DNA of 64,000 nucleotides from NCBI GenBank assembly GCA_905221605.1, contig CAJNDS010002268.1, positions 18,501 through 82,500 on the forward strand, written 5' to 3'. Position 1 is the first letter of the stretch, and each line of letters starts with the position of its first letter. Made by a program: the position numbers and the translations under genes. Under the pieces are notes generated by a model. The model was not told the origin of the DNA and did not search any database. It saw nothing but the letters and a program-made list of their open reading frames with translations. Shown here in pieces: positions 41,181-50,549 of the stretch. This DNA comes from Symbiodinium natans (taxonomy: Eukaryota; Sar; Dinophyceae; Suessiales; Symbiodiniaceae).

Positions 41181-41298
41181 GGGCCTCCCATCCCGGTTAA
41201 GTTGCTGGAAGCGCCCTTTGCGCAGTTCGTCAGGACGGTGGCTGGAGACTTCTCGCTTCTTGAATCACCCAGGGAGGCATGCTCGTCCTCCAAGCTAG
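41181..41298 (+). CDS. exon 2 of the clearest gene model
   Basis: The frame reads PPIPVKLLEAPFAQFVRTVA, then GDFSLLESPREACSSSKL. The donor is CTAG|GCAAAA, a GC donor as is frequent in dinoflagellates. Amphipathic, possibly helical. Confidence 0.6.
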
Positions 41299-41760
41299 GC
41301 AAAAGCCTTAAACCCTAAACCCTAAACCCTAAACCCTAAACCCTAAACCCTAAACCCTAAACCCTAAACCCTAAACCCTAAACCCTAAACCCTAAACCCT
41401 AAACCCTAAACCCTAAACCCTAAACCCTAAACCCTAAACCCTAAAAAACCCTAAACCCTAAACCCTAAACCCTAAACCCTAAACCCTACCTACTTTAAAC
41501 CCTGCACTTTAAACCCCCTACACTTTAAACCCTAAACCCTAAACCCTAAACCCTAAACCCCCTAAACCCCCCTAAACCTGAAACCCTAAACCTAACCCTA
41601 AACCTAAACCCTAAACCCTAAACCCCAAACCCTAAACCCTAAACCCTAAACCCTAAACCCTAAACCCTAAACCCTAAACCCTAAACCCTAAACCCTAAAC
41701 CCTAAACCCTAAACCCTAAACCCATCACTTATGTGGTGGTGGATATCATTCTTACCTTAG
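41299..41760 (+). other. GC-AG intron filled with CCCTAAA
   Basis: It starts GCAAAAGCC and ends TTACCTTAG. The interior is CCCTAAA heptads with CACTTTAAAC variants. TAGGC occurs at both boundaries. Splicing gives SKL-G-QALKAQ in frame. Confidence 0.5.
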
Positions 41761-41803
41761 GCCAGGCGCTCAAGGCGCAAACCCCTGTCGGCTCCGTGAC
41801 GCC
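41761..41803 (+). CDS. exon 3 of the clearest gene model
   Basis: A 43-base exon reading QALKAQTPVGSVTP. The donor CC|GTATAC is canonical GT. The next intron (41,804-41,911) contains CCCTCAA/CCCTAAA and ends ATGCAG. Confidence 0.5.
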
Positions 41804-41861
41804 GTATACGGCCAAAACCCTAAACCCTCAACTTTGAACCCGAAACGCGGAACCCGAAACC

Positions 41862-41893
<32 letters not shown>

Positions 41894-41911
41894 ACCCTAA
41901 ACCCTATGCAG

Positions 41912-41997
41912 CCCGGGTCCCTCCCAAAGAACTACGAGGCTGACGAACATCTCCGTCCGCAGTCTGGTCCTTCTCAACGCCGACTCGGTCCTTGTAG
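41912..41997 (+). CDS. exon 4 of the clearest gene model, WD40-like
   Basis: In the frame set by splicing from exon 3 it reads PPGPSQRTTRLTNISVRSLV, then LLNADSVLV. ISVRSLVLLNADSVLVGARA, read through the donor, matches WD40 strands a and b. The donor is GTAG|GCGCGC. A different ATG-started frame also exists but lacks this signature. Confidence 0.5.
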
Positions 41998-42600
41998 GCG
42001 CGCGGGCGGATTTAGGGTTTAGGGTTTAGGGTTTAGGGTTTAGGGTTCAGGGTTCAGGGTTTAGGGTTCAGGGTTTAGGGTTTAGGGTTTAGGGTTCAGA
42101 GCTTTAAGGCTTCTTTGTATAATATTATTTCAAGGTTTTTTGTTAAGGGCTTTTTAGGGCTGAAAGGGTTTTCAGGGTTTTAGGACTTTTAGGGCTGTGG
42201 GGCTTTCAGGGCTTTTGGGGCTTTAGGGTTTCTAAGATTTCAGAGCTTAGGGTTTAATCTGCTGGCCTTGCGGGCTAGTCGGCTCCTGCTTGGAGGACCC
42301 TAAACCCTAAACCCTAAACCCTACACCCTGCACCTTACACCCCTCACCCTAAACCCTAAACCCCAAACCCCAAACCCTAAACCCTAACACTGCAGTCTCA
42401 TATCCCGTGTGTTTAGATTCCTTCCTTAAACCCACGGGCACCCTTGGGTTGAAGGTGAAGCTAGAATCGACCCTGAACCCTAAGCCCTAAGCCCTAAGCC
42501 CTAAGCCCTAAGCCCTAAACCCTAAACCCTAAACCCTAAACCCTAAACCCTAAACCCTACAAGTTTTCGTCTCATTGCATAAACGCAGTTCAGGCTTGAG
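41998..42600. other. TTTAGGG array, decayed repeat, CCCTAAG array
   Basis: 42,012-42,098 is TTTAGGG/TTCAGGG. 42,100-42,250 is GGGCTTTTAGGG-type decay. 42,480-42,520 is CCCTAAG then CCCTAAA to 42,560. A small island at 42,255-42,298 is unassigned. Confidence 0.75.
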
Positions 42601-42604
42601 GCTG

Positions 42605-42714
42605 CCTAGGACCCAGAGTAGGCCCTAATCTCCCATTTTTTTTTGGTAAACCTAAGCCCCTTCAAACCAAAAAGGGCACCCTTTGTATTCCTACAGGTCA
42701 GTCTTGGGTCTAGG
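42605..42714. mobile_element. MITE-like element, GACCCAG family
   Basis: CCTAGGACCCAGAGTAGGCC at left and CAGTCTTGGGTCTAGG at right. The core GGGCACCCTTTGTATTCCTA is shared with 12,895. Confidence 0.8.
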
Positions 42715-42787
42715 TGTAGAGTTTCGGTCTGAGTTCGGGGGGGCGGCCCAAACCCTAAACCCTAAACCCTAATCCCTAAACCCTAAA

Positions 42788-42880
42788 CCCTCCAAGTCCT
42801 CGAACCCACGGCCCTCAAAAGAGGCGGCAACCCGGAGCAGGCAGCCCCTGGGAGCCGCACTTTTTGTTTTTGCTTTAGGG
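42788..42880 (+). other. exon-like island
   Basis: The + frame reads QVLEPTALKRGGNPEQAAPG, then SRTFCFC, before a TTTAGGG/GTTTAGGG array (42,875-43,000). Confidence 0.33.
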
Positions 42881-43000
42881 TTTAGGGTTTAGGGTTTGGG
42901 GTTTAGGGTTTAGGGTTTAGGGTTTAGGGGTTTAGGGGTTTAGGGGTTTAGGGGTTTAGGGGTTTAGGGTTTAGGGTTTAGGGTTTAGGGTTTGAATGTG

Positions 43001-43760
43001 TGAATGCTTTAATTGTCGAATGAGTGTGGGTGTGGGGTTTAGGTTCAGGGTTTGGGATTTAGGGTTTCGGCTTGATTGGTTTGTTGATTGTAGACGGCTT
43101 AGGGTTTCGGGGCTGAGGACTCGAATTTCGTGTTTAAGGGCTGCTTAGGGTTTCGTAGGGCTTCGGGTGTTCGGGTTTAGAGTGTAGGGTGTAGGGTCTA
43201 TGGCCTTAGGGTTTCGGGGTGTGCAGGGTTCCAGTTTTTGTTTACATAGGTTGTGGTTTTTTTTGTAGAACTTCGTTCGTAGATCTTCGGGTTTTAGGGA
43301 TTGGGGAGCAGAGCTTCCGGGTTAAGGTATGCCGGCTGGCTTAGGTTTCAGAGTTTTTGGTTTTTGTTTCTTCTTCTTCACCTTCTTATTCTTCCTTTGG
43401 TGTGTGTGTGTGTGTGTGCCTTTTTTTTTTTGGGGGGGGGGGGGGGTCAGAGGGTTTGGGGTTTGGGGTTTCCCGTGCTTAGGGGCCTTGGGGTGGGTTA
43501 GGGCTTTCGGGCTTTTTTGTGTTGAGGCTTTTGGGGGTTTGGGCTTTGTAGGCTTACGGGCGGCTTATTGCGTTAGGGTTGAAGGCTTTTTGATGAAAGG
43601 CTGGCCGGGCTTGGGGCTTTAACACTTCCGGGTCTCAGGGTTTAGGGTTTTCACTCCCCCCCCAAAAAAAAAACCTAAACTAAACCCTTTGGAGGCATGG
43701 GGCACGCCTGAGAGGCCCTCTTCGGGGTTTAGGGATGTAGGATTTAGGGTTTAGGGTTTA
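43001..43760. other. decayed TTTAGGG DNA with GT and G/T tracts
   Basis: 43,001-43,320 and 43,440-43,640 are decayed repeat. (GT)n lies at 43,401-43,418, followed by a T run and G run. The frames seen here are repeat translations. Confidence 0.6.
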
Positions 43761-43766
43761 GAGTGT

Positions 43767-43940
43767 CCAGGAGTTCGTATCGTGCCGGGTGGGATGACGG
43801 ATATGTTGGGAAGTGAACTCCCTCAACAAACAAGCCCCAACAGCGAGCCGCTCCATCACGATGCACTTGACCCACCTTGCTTTGCGGTAGATCTGGCGAA
43901 CTCCTCCCAAACCCTCAGCCACCACCGTCGAATCCCTGAA
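43767..43940. other. exon-like island open on both strands
   Basis: + reads CPGVRIVPGGMTDMLGSELP. - reads DSTVVAEGLGGVRQIYRKAR with further basic residues. The - reading looks slightly more protein-like. I cannot choose. Confidence 0.3.
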
Positions 43941-44044
43941 CCCTAAACCCTACACCCTAACCCCCAAATCCTAAACCCAAAACCCCAAACCCTAAACCCG
44001 CAATCCTAAACCCAATGCCTCTAAGTTCCTGGCTCTTGCTTAGG

Positions 44045-44133
44045 CTGGCTCGCCGAAGGGTATGGTGCAGCAATGGCGAGTACCGTGGTCCAAAGCTGTC
44101 TACCAAGGCCCGGAGAGGAGTTTCAGTTGCCCC
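44045..44133 (+). other. exon-like island
   Basis: The + frame reads GSPKGMVQQWRVPWSKAVYQ, then GPERSFSCP, running into CCCCAAA repeat. Confidence 0.38.
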
Positions 44134-44345
44134 AAACCCCAAACCCCAAACCCCAAACCCCAAACCCCAAACCCCAAACCCCAAACCCCAAACCCCAAAC
44201 CCCAAACCCTGAACCCTGAACCCTCAACCCTGAACCCTGAACCCTGAACCCTCAACCCTCAACCCTCAACCCTGAACCCTGAACCCTGAACCCTAAACCC
44301 AAACCCTAAACCCTACACCCTACACCCTACACCCTCAACCCTAAA
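44130..44345 (-). repeat. variant arrays CCCCAAA, CCCTGAA, CCCTCAA, CCCTACA
   Basis: Four uniform variant blocks follow one another in about 215 bases. A 65-residue NPKPQTPNPKP frame here is repeat translation. Confidence 0.96.
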
Positions 44346-44464
44346 CCCCGGCACCCATACAAACCCTGAGGCCTATGCCACCCAAACCGGCGAAGCTAAA
44401 GGGTGGGTAAGGTTCTGTCGAAATGTTTTGCTTGGGAGAGTTTTGTGCGCACGGTTCAGGGTTT

Positions 44465-44670
44465 ATCAAGGGACTAAAGGAGCGACCCTTATAACGGACC
44501 TTAGGGGCAATGTAGGTACTTAGGTGTACGTAGGGACTATACAAGGTATATACAGGGTTTATATAGGTTCTCAAAAAAAGGGGGTACCCTTGTATACCCC
44601 AAAATGCTACTATATTCCTTTTAAAGGAACCCCCCAAAAGGGTACCCCGATTTTCGGAAACCCCCAGAAA
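44465..44670 (+). repeat. two dispersed repeats in tandem
   Basis: 44,465-44,553 (TCAAGGGACTAAAGGAG, GTAGGGACTATA) matches 47,234-47,330. 44,580-44,670 is the GGTACCCC-TTTTCGGAAA family. Confidence 0.6.
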
Positions 44671-44681
44671 ACAGGGGTTCT

Positions 44682-44788
44682 TGGTAGCCCAGTGGCGCCC
44701 TTTACCCTTTTTTTGGTTCAAGCTTCCCTTATAAAGTCGCCAGCCCAAAAAAGGGTGCCCTTATTGGAATATGGTTACTGGGCTACCA
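44682..44788. mobile_element. MITE, TGGTAGCCCAGT family
   Basis: TGGTAGCCCAGTGGCGCCCT at left, GGTTACTGGGCTACCA at right: perfect terminal inverted repeats of 12 bases. A 107-base element. The inner GCTTCCCTTATAAAGT and AAGGGTGCCCTTATT are conserved. Confidence 0.9.
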
Positions 44789-44847
44789 GGGGCTATAGAA
44801 CGAGGGGAGTAAGATTCGGGTCCCCTTTGAGGCTCCCTCCTTACATC

Positions 44848-44926
44848 TTGGGATGCTCTCCCTTCTACTAGAAGTCCTTACTAGGGGATCATAGTACCCC
44901 CTAGTACAAACCCTAAACCCTAAACC

Positions 44927-44972
<46 letters not shown>

Positions 44973-45018
44973 ACCCTAATCCCCATTAAGGACTGCTAGT
45001 ATAAGGGGGGAACATCCC
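44848..45018. mobile_element. MITE, TTGGGATGTTCC family, split by telomere-like block
   Basis: The left half ends at CATAGTACCCCCTAGTAC. 44,908-44,979 is CCCTAAA then seven CCCTCAA heptads. The right half resumes ATTAAGGACTGCTAGTATAA to GGAACATCCC. Other family members lack the block. Confidence 0.85.
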
Positions 45019-45059
45019 TCGAAGTTTAAGCGTCTTGCCCAGGGCGCGCTTTCGAAGGT

Positions 45060-45356
45060 ACTCGCGTCTTGCGAACCCTAGAGCTTGCGAACCCTAGAGC
45101 CCCTAGAGCCCCGAGAGCCTCTAAGCCCTAAACCCTGAACCCTAAACCCTCCCTTGTTTTTGGAAGCGTCTGCCCCCTTCCCCCCCCCCCCCCCCCCCCC
45201 CCGCCCCCCCAAATCCTTGTTGTTGGGGGTGGGAGGTGGGGTTTAGGGTTTGGGGTTTATTAGGGTTTAGGGTTTAGGGTTTAGGGTTTAGGATTTAGGG
45301 TTTAGGGTTTAGGGTTTTAGGGTTTAGGGTTCAGGGAGGGATTGGGGGAGGGTCCA
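45060..45356. other. short repeats, C run and TTTAGGG array
   Basis: 45,070-45,125 has AACCCTAGAGCTTGCG duplicates. 45,180-45,202 is a C run. 45,238-45,335 is TTTAGGG. Confidence 0.75.
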
Positions 45357-45585
45357 CTGCTTCGAGCCCATGTGCTTCGGGTCTCTGGATGAGGTTTTGA
45401 CCAAGTGCAGCGCACAAATGCTCGGAGGCTCCCGAAACCCTAAACCCTAAACCCTAAACCTTAAACCCTAAACCCTAAACCCTAAACTCTGAACCCTGAG
45501 CCCTCAAAGCCTGGGCATGCAGAGGCAGCCACCTTGCGCGGCATCTGCAGCTGGAAGGCATGGCCTTCTTCAACCCGCTGTAGTG
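45357..45585 (+). other. two exon-like islands
   Basis: 45,357-45,440 reads CFEPMCFGSLDEVLTKCSAQ, then MLGGSR. 45,505-45,585 reads AWACRGSHLARHLQLEGMAF, then FNPL and a stop. A CCCTAAA array separates them. Confidence 0.35.
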
Positions 45586-45594
45586 TTTAGGGTT

Positions 45595-45842
45595 CCGTTT
45601 CTCAAATATCCAGAGCATGCCCTTGTTCCCTTTTGTTGGGATTTAGGTGCCCTTCTAAGGGTTCAGTTTTTCTAGGATCCAGGGTAGGCCTTTATTCCTT
45701 TTTCTTAGGGTTTAGGTTCCCTTAGAAGCTCCTTGAAGTGTTTCTAGGATCCAGGGAAGGCCCCTATTCCCTTTGTTGGGGTTTAGGTTCCCTTCTAAGC
45801 CCCTTGAGAAGCCAAGAAGGGCACCCTTTCCATTCCCAGGTA
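45595..45842. mobile_element. triplicated fragment of GACCCAG-family MITE
   Basis: CTAGGATCCAGGG-AGGCC and GGTTTAGGTTCCCTT-TAAGC recur three times in about 240 bases, ending GGGCACCCTTTCCATTCCCA. It looks like nested or slipped copies of one element. Confidence 0.65.
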
Positions 45843-46010
45843 GGGTTTAGGGTTTAGGGTTTAGGGTTTAGGGTTTAGGGTTTAGGGTTTAGGGTTTAGG
45901 GTTTAGGGTTTAGGGTTTAGGGTTTAGGGTGGTCTAGCCTTTAAGGTGTACTACAGGAGCCTACAAGTCGTCACCAACCATCCCTCTAGAATCCCCATGT
46001 AAGTTTTCAA
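45842..46010 (+). other. TTTAGGG array then exon-like island with GTAAGT donor
   Basis: Array 45,842-45,929. The + frame from about 45,935 reads FKVYYRSLQVVTNHPSRIPM and meets AT|GTAAGT, a perfect canonical donor. Product unknown. Confidence 0.38.
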
Positions 46011-46720
46011 TGTAAGCGACCCACAGTGCACATTCTGTGAGAAAGAACGGCCCCTCTAGTAGGCTTTTTCCACAACGAAACGGAACTGTTCAAGGGACGA
46101 TCCCTGGGCCCCCTGGGCGCTTGAGCCGTCCCTAAACCCTAAACTCTAAACCCTAGACCCCAAACCCTAAACCCTAAGCCCTAAACCCAGAGTTGTTGAC
46201 AGGAGAAACTACAGGCTGCCCTACACCCTAAACCTGAAACCCTGAACCCTAGATCCGGCAGTTCCCCTTACTTCTACACATTTTGAGGGGTGTTCAGGGT
46301 TGAATTACTTTTCAGGGTTTTGGTGTTGTGGCCCTAAGCCCATAAATTGCACCTGAGGGGGCACACTTTCTGCTGTGAGGTTCTGGAGAAACCCCCTAAG
46401 CCATAAGTCCTCCACAAGCCCTCAGCCCGTTTTGTCCTCCTTTGATGTCGCAAAAAAGAGCAGAGCCAGGCGTCCACCATGTACCAGGGTGTCCGAGGGC
46501 CTAGGAATGCGGCTTCCGGCGTGGCGGGGAAGACCTACAGTAGGCCCTAGACCCTAATCACCTTAACCCCCCAACCCCCAAGCCCTAAACTTAAACCCCT
46601 ACATCCCTAAACCTCTCAAAGCCCCCCCCCCCCCCCCCCCCAAACCCCCGAAGCCCCAAACCCTAAACCCTAAACCCTAAACTAAACGGGTTTTGAATTG
46701 AAGTCGTTCCGGCTTTAGGG
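46011..46720. other. low-copy DNA with small arrays
   Basis: 46,375-46,556 is an open + segment (KKSRARRPPCTRVSEGLGMR). C run at 46,622-46,641. Nothing identified. Confidence 0.3.
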
Positions 46721-46721
46721 T

Positions 46722-46826
46722 CGAGGAGTAGGCCCTTATTTCCTTTTTCAGGGTTGGGGTTCCCATATAATCCTTTAAAGCCAAGAAGGGTACCCTTTTT
46801 CATCCTGGGTTACTCCTGGGTCTAGG
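46722..46826. mobile_element. MITE-like element, GACCCAG family
   Basis: AGGCCCTTATTTCC, GGGGTTCCCATATAA, AAGGGTACCCTTTTT, GGTTACTCCTGGGTCTAGG in family order. The left end is shortened. Confidence 0.7.
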
Positions 46827-46827
46827 G

Positions 46828-47327
46828 GTGTTCGCTGGCCCTAAATCCCGGCCAGCTCTCATCAAGCAGCACTCCAAACACTATACCCTAGACCCCAAAC
46901 CCTAAACCCTAACCCTAAACCCTAAACCCTAAACCCCAAACCCCAAACCCTAAACCCTAAACCCCAAACCCCAAATCCTAGCTCAGTCCTAAAGGCAACA
47001 GCCTCAATCCCTCACCTTCACTGCGAAAACCCTCAAGCCTAATGAGGCTTTCCGGTAGTCTCCTTTCTCCTTCCTGTTTAGGCTTGTCATAAATTCTAAT
47101 CTCTGTTCCTAGGTGTACCCTGAAACCCTAATCCCCGACCCCTAAACCCTAAACCCCCTAAACCAACCTTTTTTGAGAAGCGCAGGGCGTCCACCCTGCT
47201 TCGTTCCCATAGGCTACTGGGCAACCTCGCCCACGATCAAGGGACTCAAGGAGGGACCCTCATAGGGGATTTGTAAGGGTTATTTAGGATTATTTGGGGG
47301 CTACTTAGGTATGTAGGGACTATAAAG

Positions 47328-47358
<31 letters not shown>

Positions 47359-47460
47359 TTTCTTTATATTTCTATTTATATTTATGTTTATATTTATTTA
47401 TTTATAGTGGTCATATGGGGAGGATTAAGGGTCCCGTCGGTGTCCATCATGAGGAGCCCC
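46828..47460. other. small island, arrays, dispersed repeat and AT microsatellite
   Basis: 46,828-46,890 reads + VFAGPKSRPALIKQHSKHYT. CCCTAAA/CCCCAAA fills 46,885-46,980. 47,234-47,330 is the TCAAGGGACT repeat, followed by (TA)n and TTTATA-rich sequence to 47,405. Confidence 0.5.
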
Positions 47461-47575
47461 AACCCTGAACCCTGAACCCTGAACCCTGAACCCTAAACCC
47501 TAAACCCTAAACCCTAAACCCTAAACCCTAAACCCTAAACCCTAAACCCTAAACCCTATAAACCCTAAGCCCTAG
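47455..47575 (-). repeat. array CCCTGAA then CCCTAAA
   Basis: Four CCCTGAA units followed by about ten CCCTAAA units. Confidence 0.95.
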
Positions 47576-47658
47576 GGAAACTAAAGGCCTGCTCACCTGC
47601 GTGGCGGCAGTTAGCTCCCTGCAGCAGCTTGCTGTCGGTTGCCAAGGCGCGCCCGCGC
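47575..47658 (+). CDS. beta-propeller-like exon
   Basis: The frame reads GLLTCVAAVSSLQQLAVGCQ. It has the LxxVAAV-turn-LAVG strand pair typical of WD40 strands a and b. The right edge CCAAG|GCGCGC is a GC donor very like that at 41,998. Confidence 0.45.
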
Positions 47659-47819
47659 CGAAAGATTTAGGGGTCGAGAGGGTTGTGGGGTTTCGGGTTT
47701 AGGGTTTAGGGTAAAGGGTTTAGGGCCAGGGTTTGAGCACTTGGGCGTTTAGGCGTTTCGGGTTTCGGGTTTCGGGTTTCGGGTTTGGAGTTTATGCCTT
47801 CCAGCACCCCCCCCCCCCC

Positions 47820-47955
47820 TACCCCCGGGTTGCGTGTGAGACCTGCGTCGGCTGGATTCCAGTGGCATGCCATGCAATAAGACACAAACCCGGCACAGCC
47901 GGTAAGCCCTGCTTAAGAAGACCCTGCAGGACGACCCTAAACCCCGAAGCCCCTA
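47820..47955 (+). other. exon-like island
   Basis: The + frame reads PRVACETCVGWIPVACHAIR, then HKPGTAGKPCLRRPCRT. A second + frame (GLRVRPASAGFQWHAMQ) would continue in frame from the exon at 47,575 if CTTCCAG is the acceptor. Confidence 0.3.
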
Positions 47956-47989
47956 AACCGCTCAAACCCTCAGCCCTAAGCCCCTTAAC

Positions 47990-48305
47990 CCTAACTTTAA
48001 ACCCTACGGGCCCTCCCCCCCCCCCCCCAAATCCCTAAACCCCAAACCCAATCCCTAAACCCTAAACTCTAAACCCCAAACCCTAAGCCCTAAACCCTAA
48101 ACCCCAAACCCTAAACCCCAAACCCCAAACCCCAAACCCAAAACCCTAAACCCCAAACCCAAAACCCTAAACCCTAAACCCTACACCCTACACCCGACAC
48201 CCTCAACCCTAAACCCTAAACCCTAAACCCTAAACCCTAAACCCTAAACCCTAAACCCTAAACCCTAAACCCTAAACCCTAAACCCTAAACCCTAAACCC
48301 TAAAC
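47990..48305 (-). repeat. CCCCAAA and CCCTAAA arrays
   Basis: 48,040-48,165 alternates CCCTAAA with CCCCAAA; 48,205-48,305 is nearly pure CCCTAAA. Confidence 0.95.
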
Positions 48306-48313
48306 CAAAAAAA

Positions 48314-48400
48314 GCAAAAGGAACTCGGCCCAGGCTCCACGATCCGCTTTGTGGAGATGGGAAGCTTTTCTGGACAGGTGCCCACGAAAGGGTTTATAGG
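48314..48400 (+). other. exon-like island
   Basis: The + frame reads KQKELGPGSTIRFVEMGSFS, then GQVPTKG. The strand-like alternation could be part of a propeller blade. Confidence 0.42.
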
Positions 48401-48542
48401 GTCTAGGGTTTAGGGTGTAGGGGTTTAGGGTTTAGGGTTTAGGGTTTAGGATTTAGGATTTAGGGTTTAGGATTTAGGATTTAGGGTTCAGGGTTCAGGG
48501 TTGAGGATTCAGGGTTTGGGGTGCAGGGTTTGGGGTTCAGGG

Positions 48543-48746
48543 TTGGGGTGTGCCCCCTGAAACTAACAGTCCTTAATACTTGGAGGTTCATGGTACTTAG
48601 TAACTAATTATAACTGTACTAATAACTGTACTTATAACCATATTAGGGCACTTAAGGGGCTTGTAAGTGGGTTATAAGTACAGTTATAATTAGTTACTAA
48701 GTACCATGAACCTCCAAGTAGGGATGATCATCCTAGAACATCCCAA
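48543..48746. mobile_element. MITE, TTGGGATGTTCC family, host of a nested MITE
   Basis: The left part ends AGTCCTTAA|TA, the right part starts TA|GGGATGATC and ends AACATCCCAA. Without the insert it would read AGTCCTTAATAGGGATGATC, which matches other family members. Confidence 0.85.
48579..48718. mobile_element. MITE, CTTGGAGG family, nested, with TA duplication
   Basis: A 140-base element with nearly perfect arms. TA at 48,577-48,578 and 48,719-48,720 is the duplicated target inside the other MITE. Confidence 0.92.
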
Positions 48747-48948
48747 GGGTTTAGGGCTTAGAAAGGTTCAAGGCTCATAGACTTAGACTTATCGAGTTGA
48801 GAGAGCTTCGAAGAAATGGAGAGGCTTTTAGGGTTTCGACGTTTGAGGGTGGGGCTTAGCGTTTTGTGTGCGGAGCTTATGTTAAGGGTATAGGAGGTTT
48901 AGAGTTTGGTTTTTTTTCGGTGATCCAAGAGATTGAGGCGTGTAGATT

Positions 48949-49202
48949 TGAGATGTTCCCCCTTATAATGACTGTTAGTATAAGAGGGAACATCCGACGT
49001 GTAGGGTGTAGGGTGTCCAGTATATGGAGATTACTTAGGAAATGGGCTTGCTGGGGGCGTGAACATTCGGCTGCCTACTTGGAGGTTCAGGGTACTTATA
49101 ACCCTAGTTAACACTGTACTTAGAAGCCCCCTAAGTCTTCTAAGTAGGTTATAAGTCGACTTGTAATCGGGGTTAAACACTACCCATTAATTAACCTCCA
49201 AG
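48949..49202. mobile_element. short TTGGGATGTTCC copy and diverged CTTGGAGG copy
   Basis: 48,949-48,996 keeps only the two ends of the first family (internal deletion). 49,078-49,202 is a diverged CTTGGAGG element with TA on both sides. Confidence 0.8.
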
Positions 49203-49244
49203 TACCGTAGGCCCAACCCCCTCCCGATTGTGCGTCAGTATGTC

Positions 49245-49345
49245 GCGTCTTTGGACAGGTACTTCGCGTGGTGACACTGCCTTCCGGGCAAGATGCGGCG
49301 TGTCTGCTTCAAGACCACCATGAAACCCTAAACCGACTTTTTCAG
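49245..49345 (+). other. exon-like island
   Basis: After TTTGGACAG the + frame reads VLRVVTLPSGQDAACLLQDH, then HETLNRLFQK. The VLRVVTLPSG start resembles a beta-propeller strand and turn. Moderate. Confidence 0.38.
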
Positions 49346-49510
49346 AAGTGGAGGTTCTTGGCGTCTCTTTGTGTGTGTGTGTGTGTGTTTGTTTTTAATG
49401 GGGGGGGAGGAGGGGGTGGCTTGGGGTCATATCGGGGCATATTGGGCCCAACTGGCTGTTGTTGTCGGGCCGAGGAGTTCAGGGCTTTGCGTTCAGGACC
49501 CGACGTCTGG

Positions 49511-49643
49511 GAGACCCAGAGTAGGCCCTGATCCACTTTTTTTGGGGGGAAGGGAGGGAGGGGGGGGGGGTTAGGGCTTGGGGTTCCTTTATACAGCCTT
49601 TTAGACAAAAAGGATTCCTTTTTGTCCTGGGTTGCGCTGGGTC
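49511..49643. mobile_element. MITE-like element, GACCCAG family with G-run expansion
   Basis: GAGACCCAGAGTAGGCCCTG at left, CCTGGGTTGCGCTGGGTCC at right. A run of G (49,561-49,570) has grown inside. Confidence 0.65.
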
Positions 49644-49816
49644 CTTGAAACTCGCGAAGTTTTTGCAGAATTCGAATGCGGTCTTTTGGGCAGCTTTATT
49701 CTTTGCATAGGAGGGGGGCAATAAGGGGATGATCTTGGTACTTGTTTCGGCTCCTGTAGGTATGAACTATGAACCCAAAACCCAAAGCCCTAAACCCTGA
49801 CCCCTAATCCTCTAAC

Positions 49817-49898
49817 AGGCTTCGTCGCTGGCCGTGCATGGCAAGACCCTCTTCGTCGGGACGGGCTTGGGGGGTTTGGGGGCTGTGGTTTCCTTAAA
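49817..49898 (+). CDS. beta-propeller-like exon
   Basis: After CTAACAG the frame reads ASSLAVHGKTLFVGTGLGGL, then GAVVSL. The ASSLAVHGKTLFVGTG pattern is a strand a / strand b pair of a propeller. It borders CCCTAAA arrays. Confidence 0.48.
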
Positions 49899-49899
49899 C

Positions 49900-50160
49900 C
49901 CTAAACCCTAAACCCCAAACCCTAAACCCCCATCCCTAAACCCTAGACCCTAAATCCGCAGAACTAGATTATAGGGTTCTCAAGGGAGGGGGGATCCCAA
50001 ATACTCCCCACCACTCCTTAAGGCCCTAAGCTTGACCCAAGGCTCCCTAGGTACCTACCCACTAAACTACCCCCTACCCCCCAAACACGAAACCCTAAAC
50101 CGTAAACCCTAAACCCTAGACCCTAAACCCTAAACCCTAAACCCTAAACTTCCCGAAGCC
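49900..50160. other. arrays and dispersed repeat
   Basis: CCCTAAA at 49,895-49,955 and 50,090-50,150. 49,971-50,065 is the relative of 14,823-14,938. Confidence 0.6.
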
Positions 50161-50183
50161 CTAGCCTAAACCCTGCTTGAGGT

Positions 50184-50484
50184 CCTTGTTTCCATCATCG
50201 GCCCTGGGGGTGCTTTAAGGCTCGCGAAGCCCACACAGCAAACTCGAAACCCTAAATCTCACCACCCGACACCTCTGACTTCTACACAGCGTGATGTAGG
50301 GTTTTAGGGTTTGGTTTAGGGTCTAGGGTTTAGGGTCTAGGATCTAGGGTCTGGGGTCTCGGGTCTAGGGTCTAGGGTTTAGGGTTTAGGGTTTAGGGTT
50401 TAGAAAGTTTGGGGTTTAGGGTTTATGTGGTCCCAGAAGTGGTGTCCCTAAGCCAACAGCGAGGCCTGAAGCCCCTCAGCAGTT
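50184..50484 (+). other. two exon-like islands
   Basis: 50,184-50,272 reads LEVLVSIIGPGGALRLAKPT. 50,421-50,484 reads YVVPEVVSLSQQRGLKPLSS. TTTAGGG/TCTAGGG arrays lie between (50,290-50,420). Confidence 0.38.
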
Positions 50485-50549
50485 TAGGGTCTATGTAGGG
50501 TTTAGGGTTTGTGTAGTTTCAGGGAATCGGAAGCTCAAAACCTAAACCC

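Noticed and set aside
41905-42022. ATG-started frame at 41,906 as the coding frame
   Set aside because: The alternative frame joins in phase from the upstream exon and has a WD40-like strand pair, which the ATG frame lacks.
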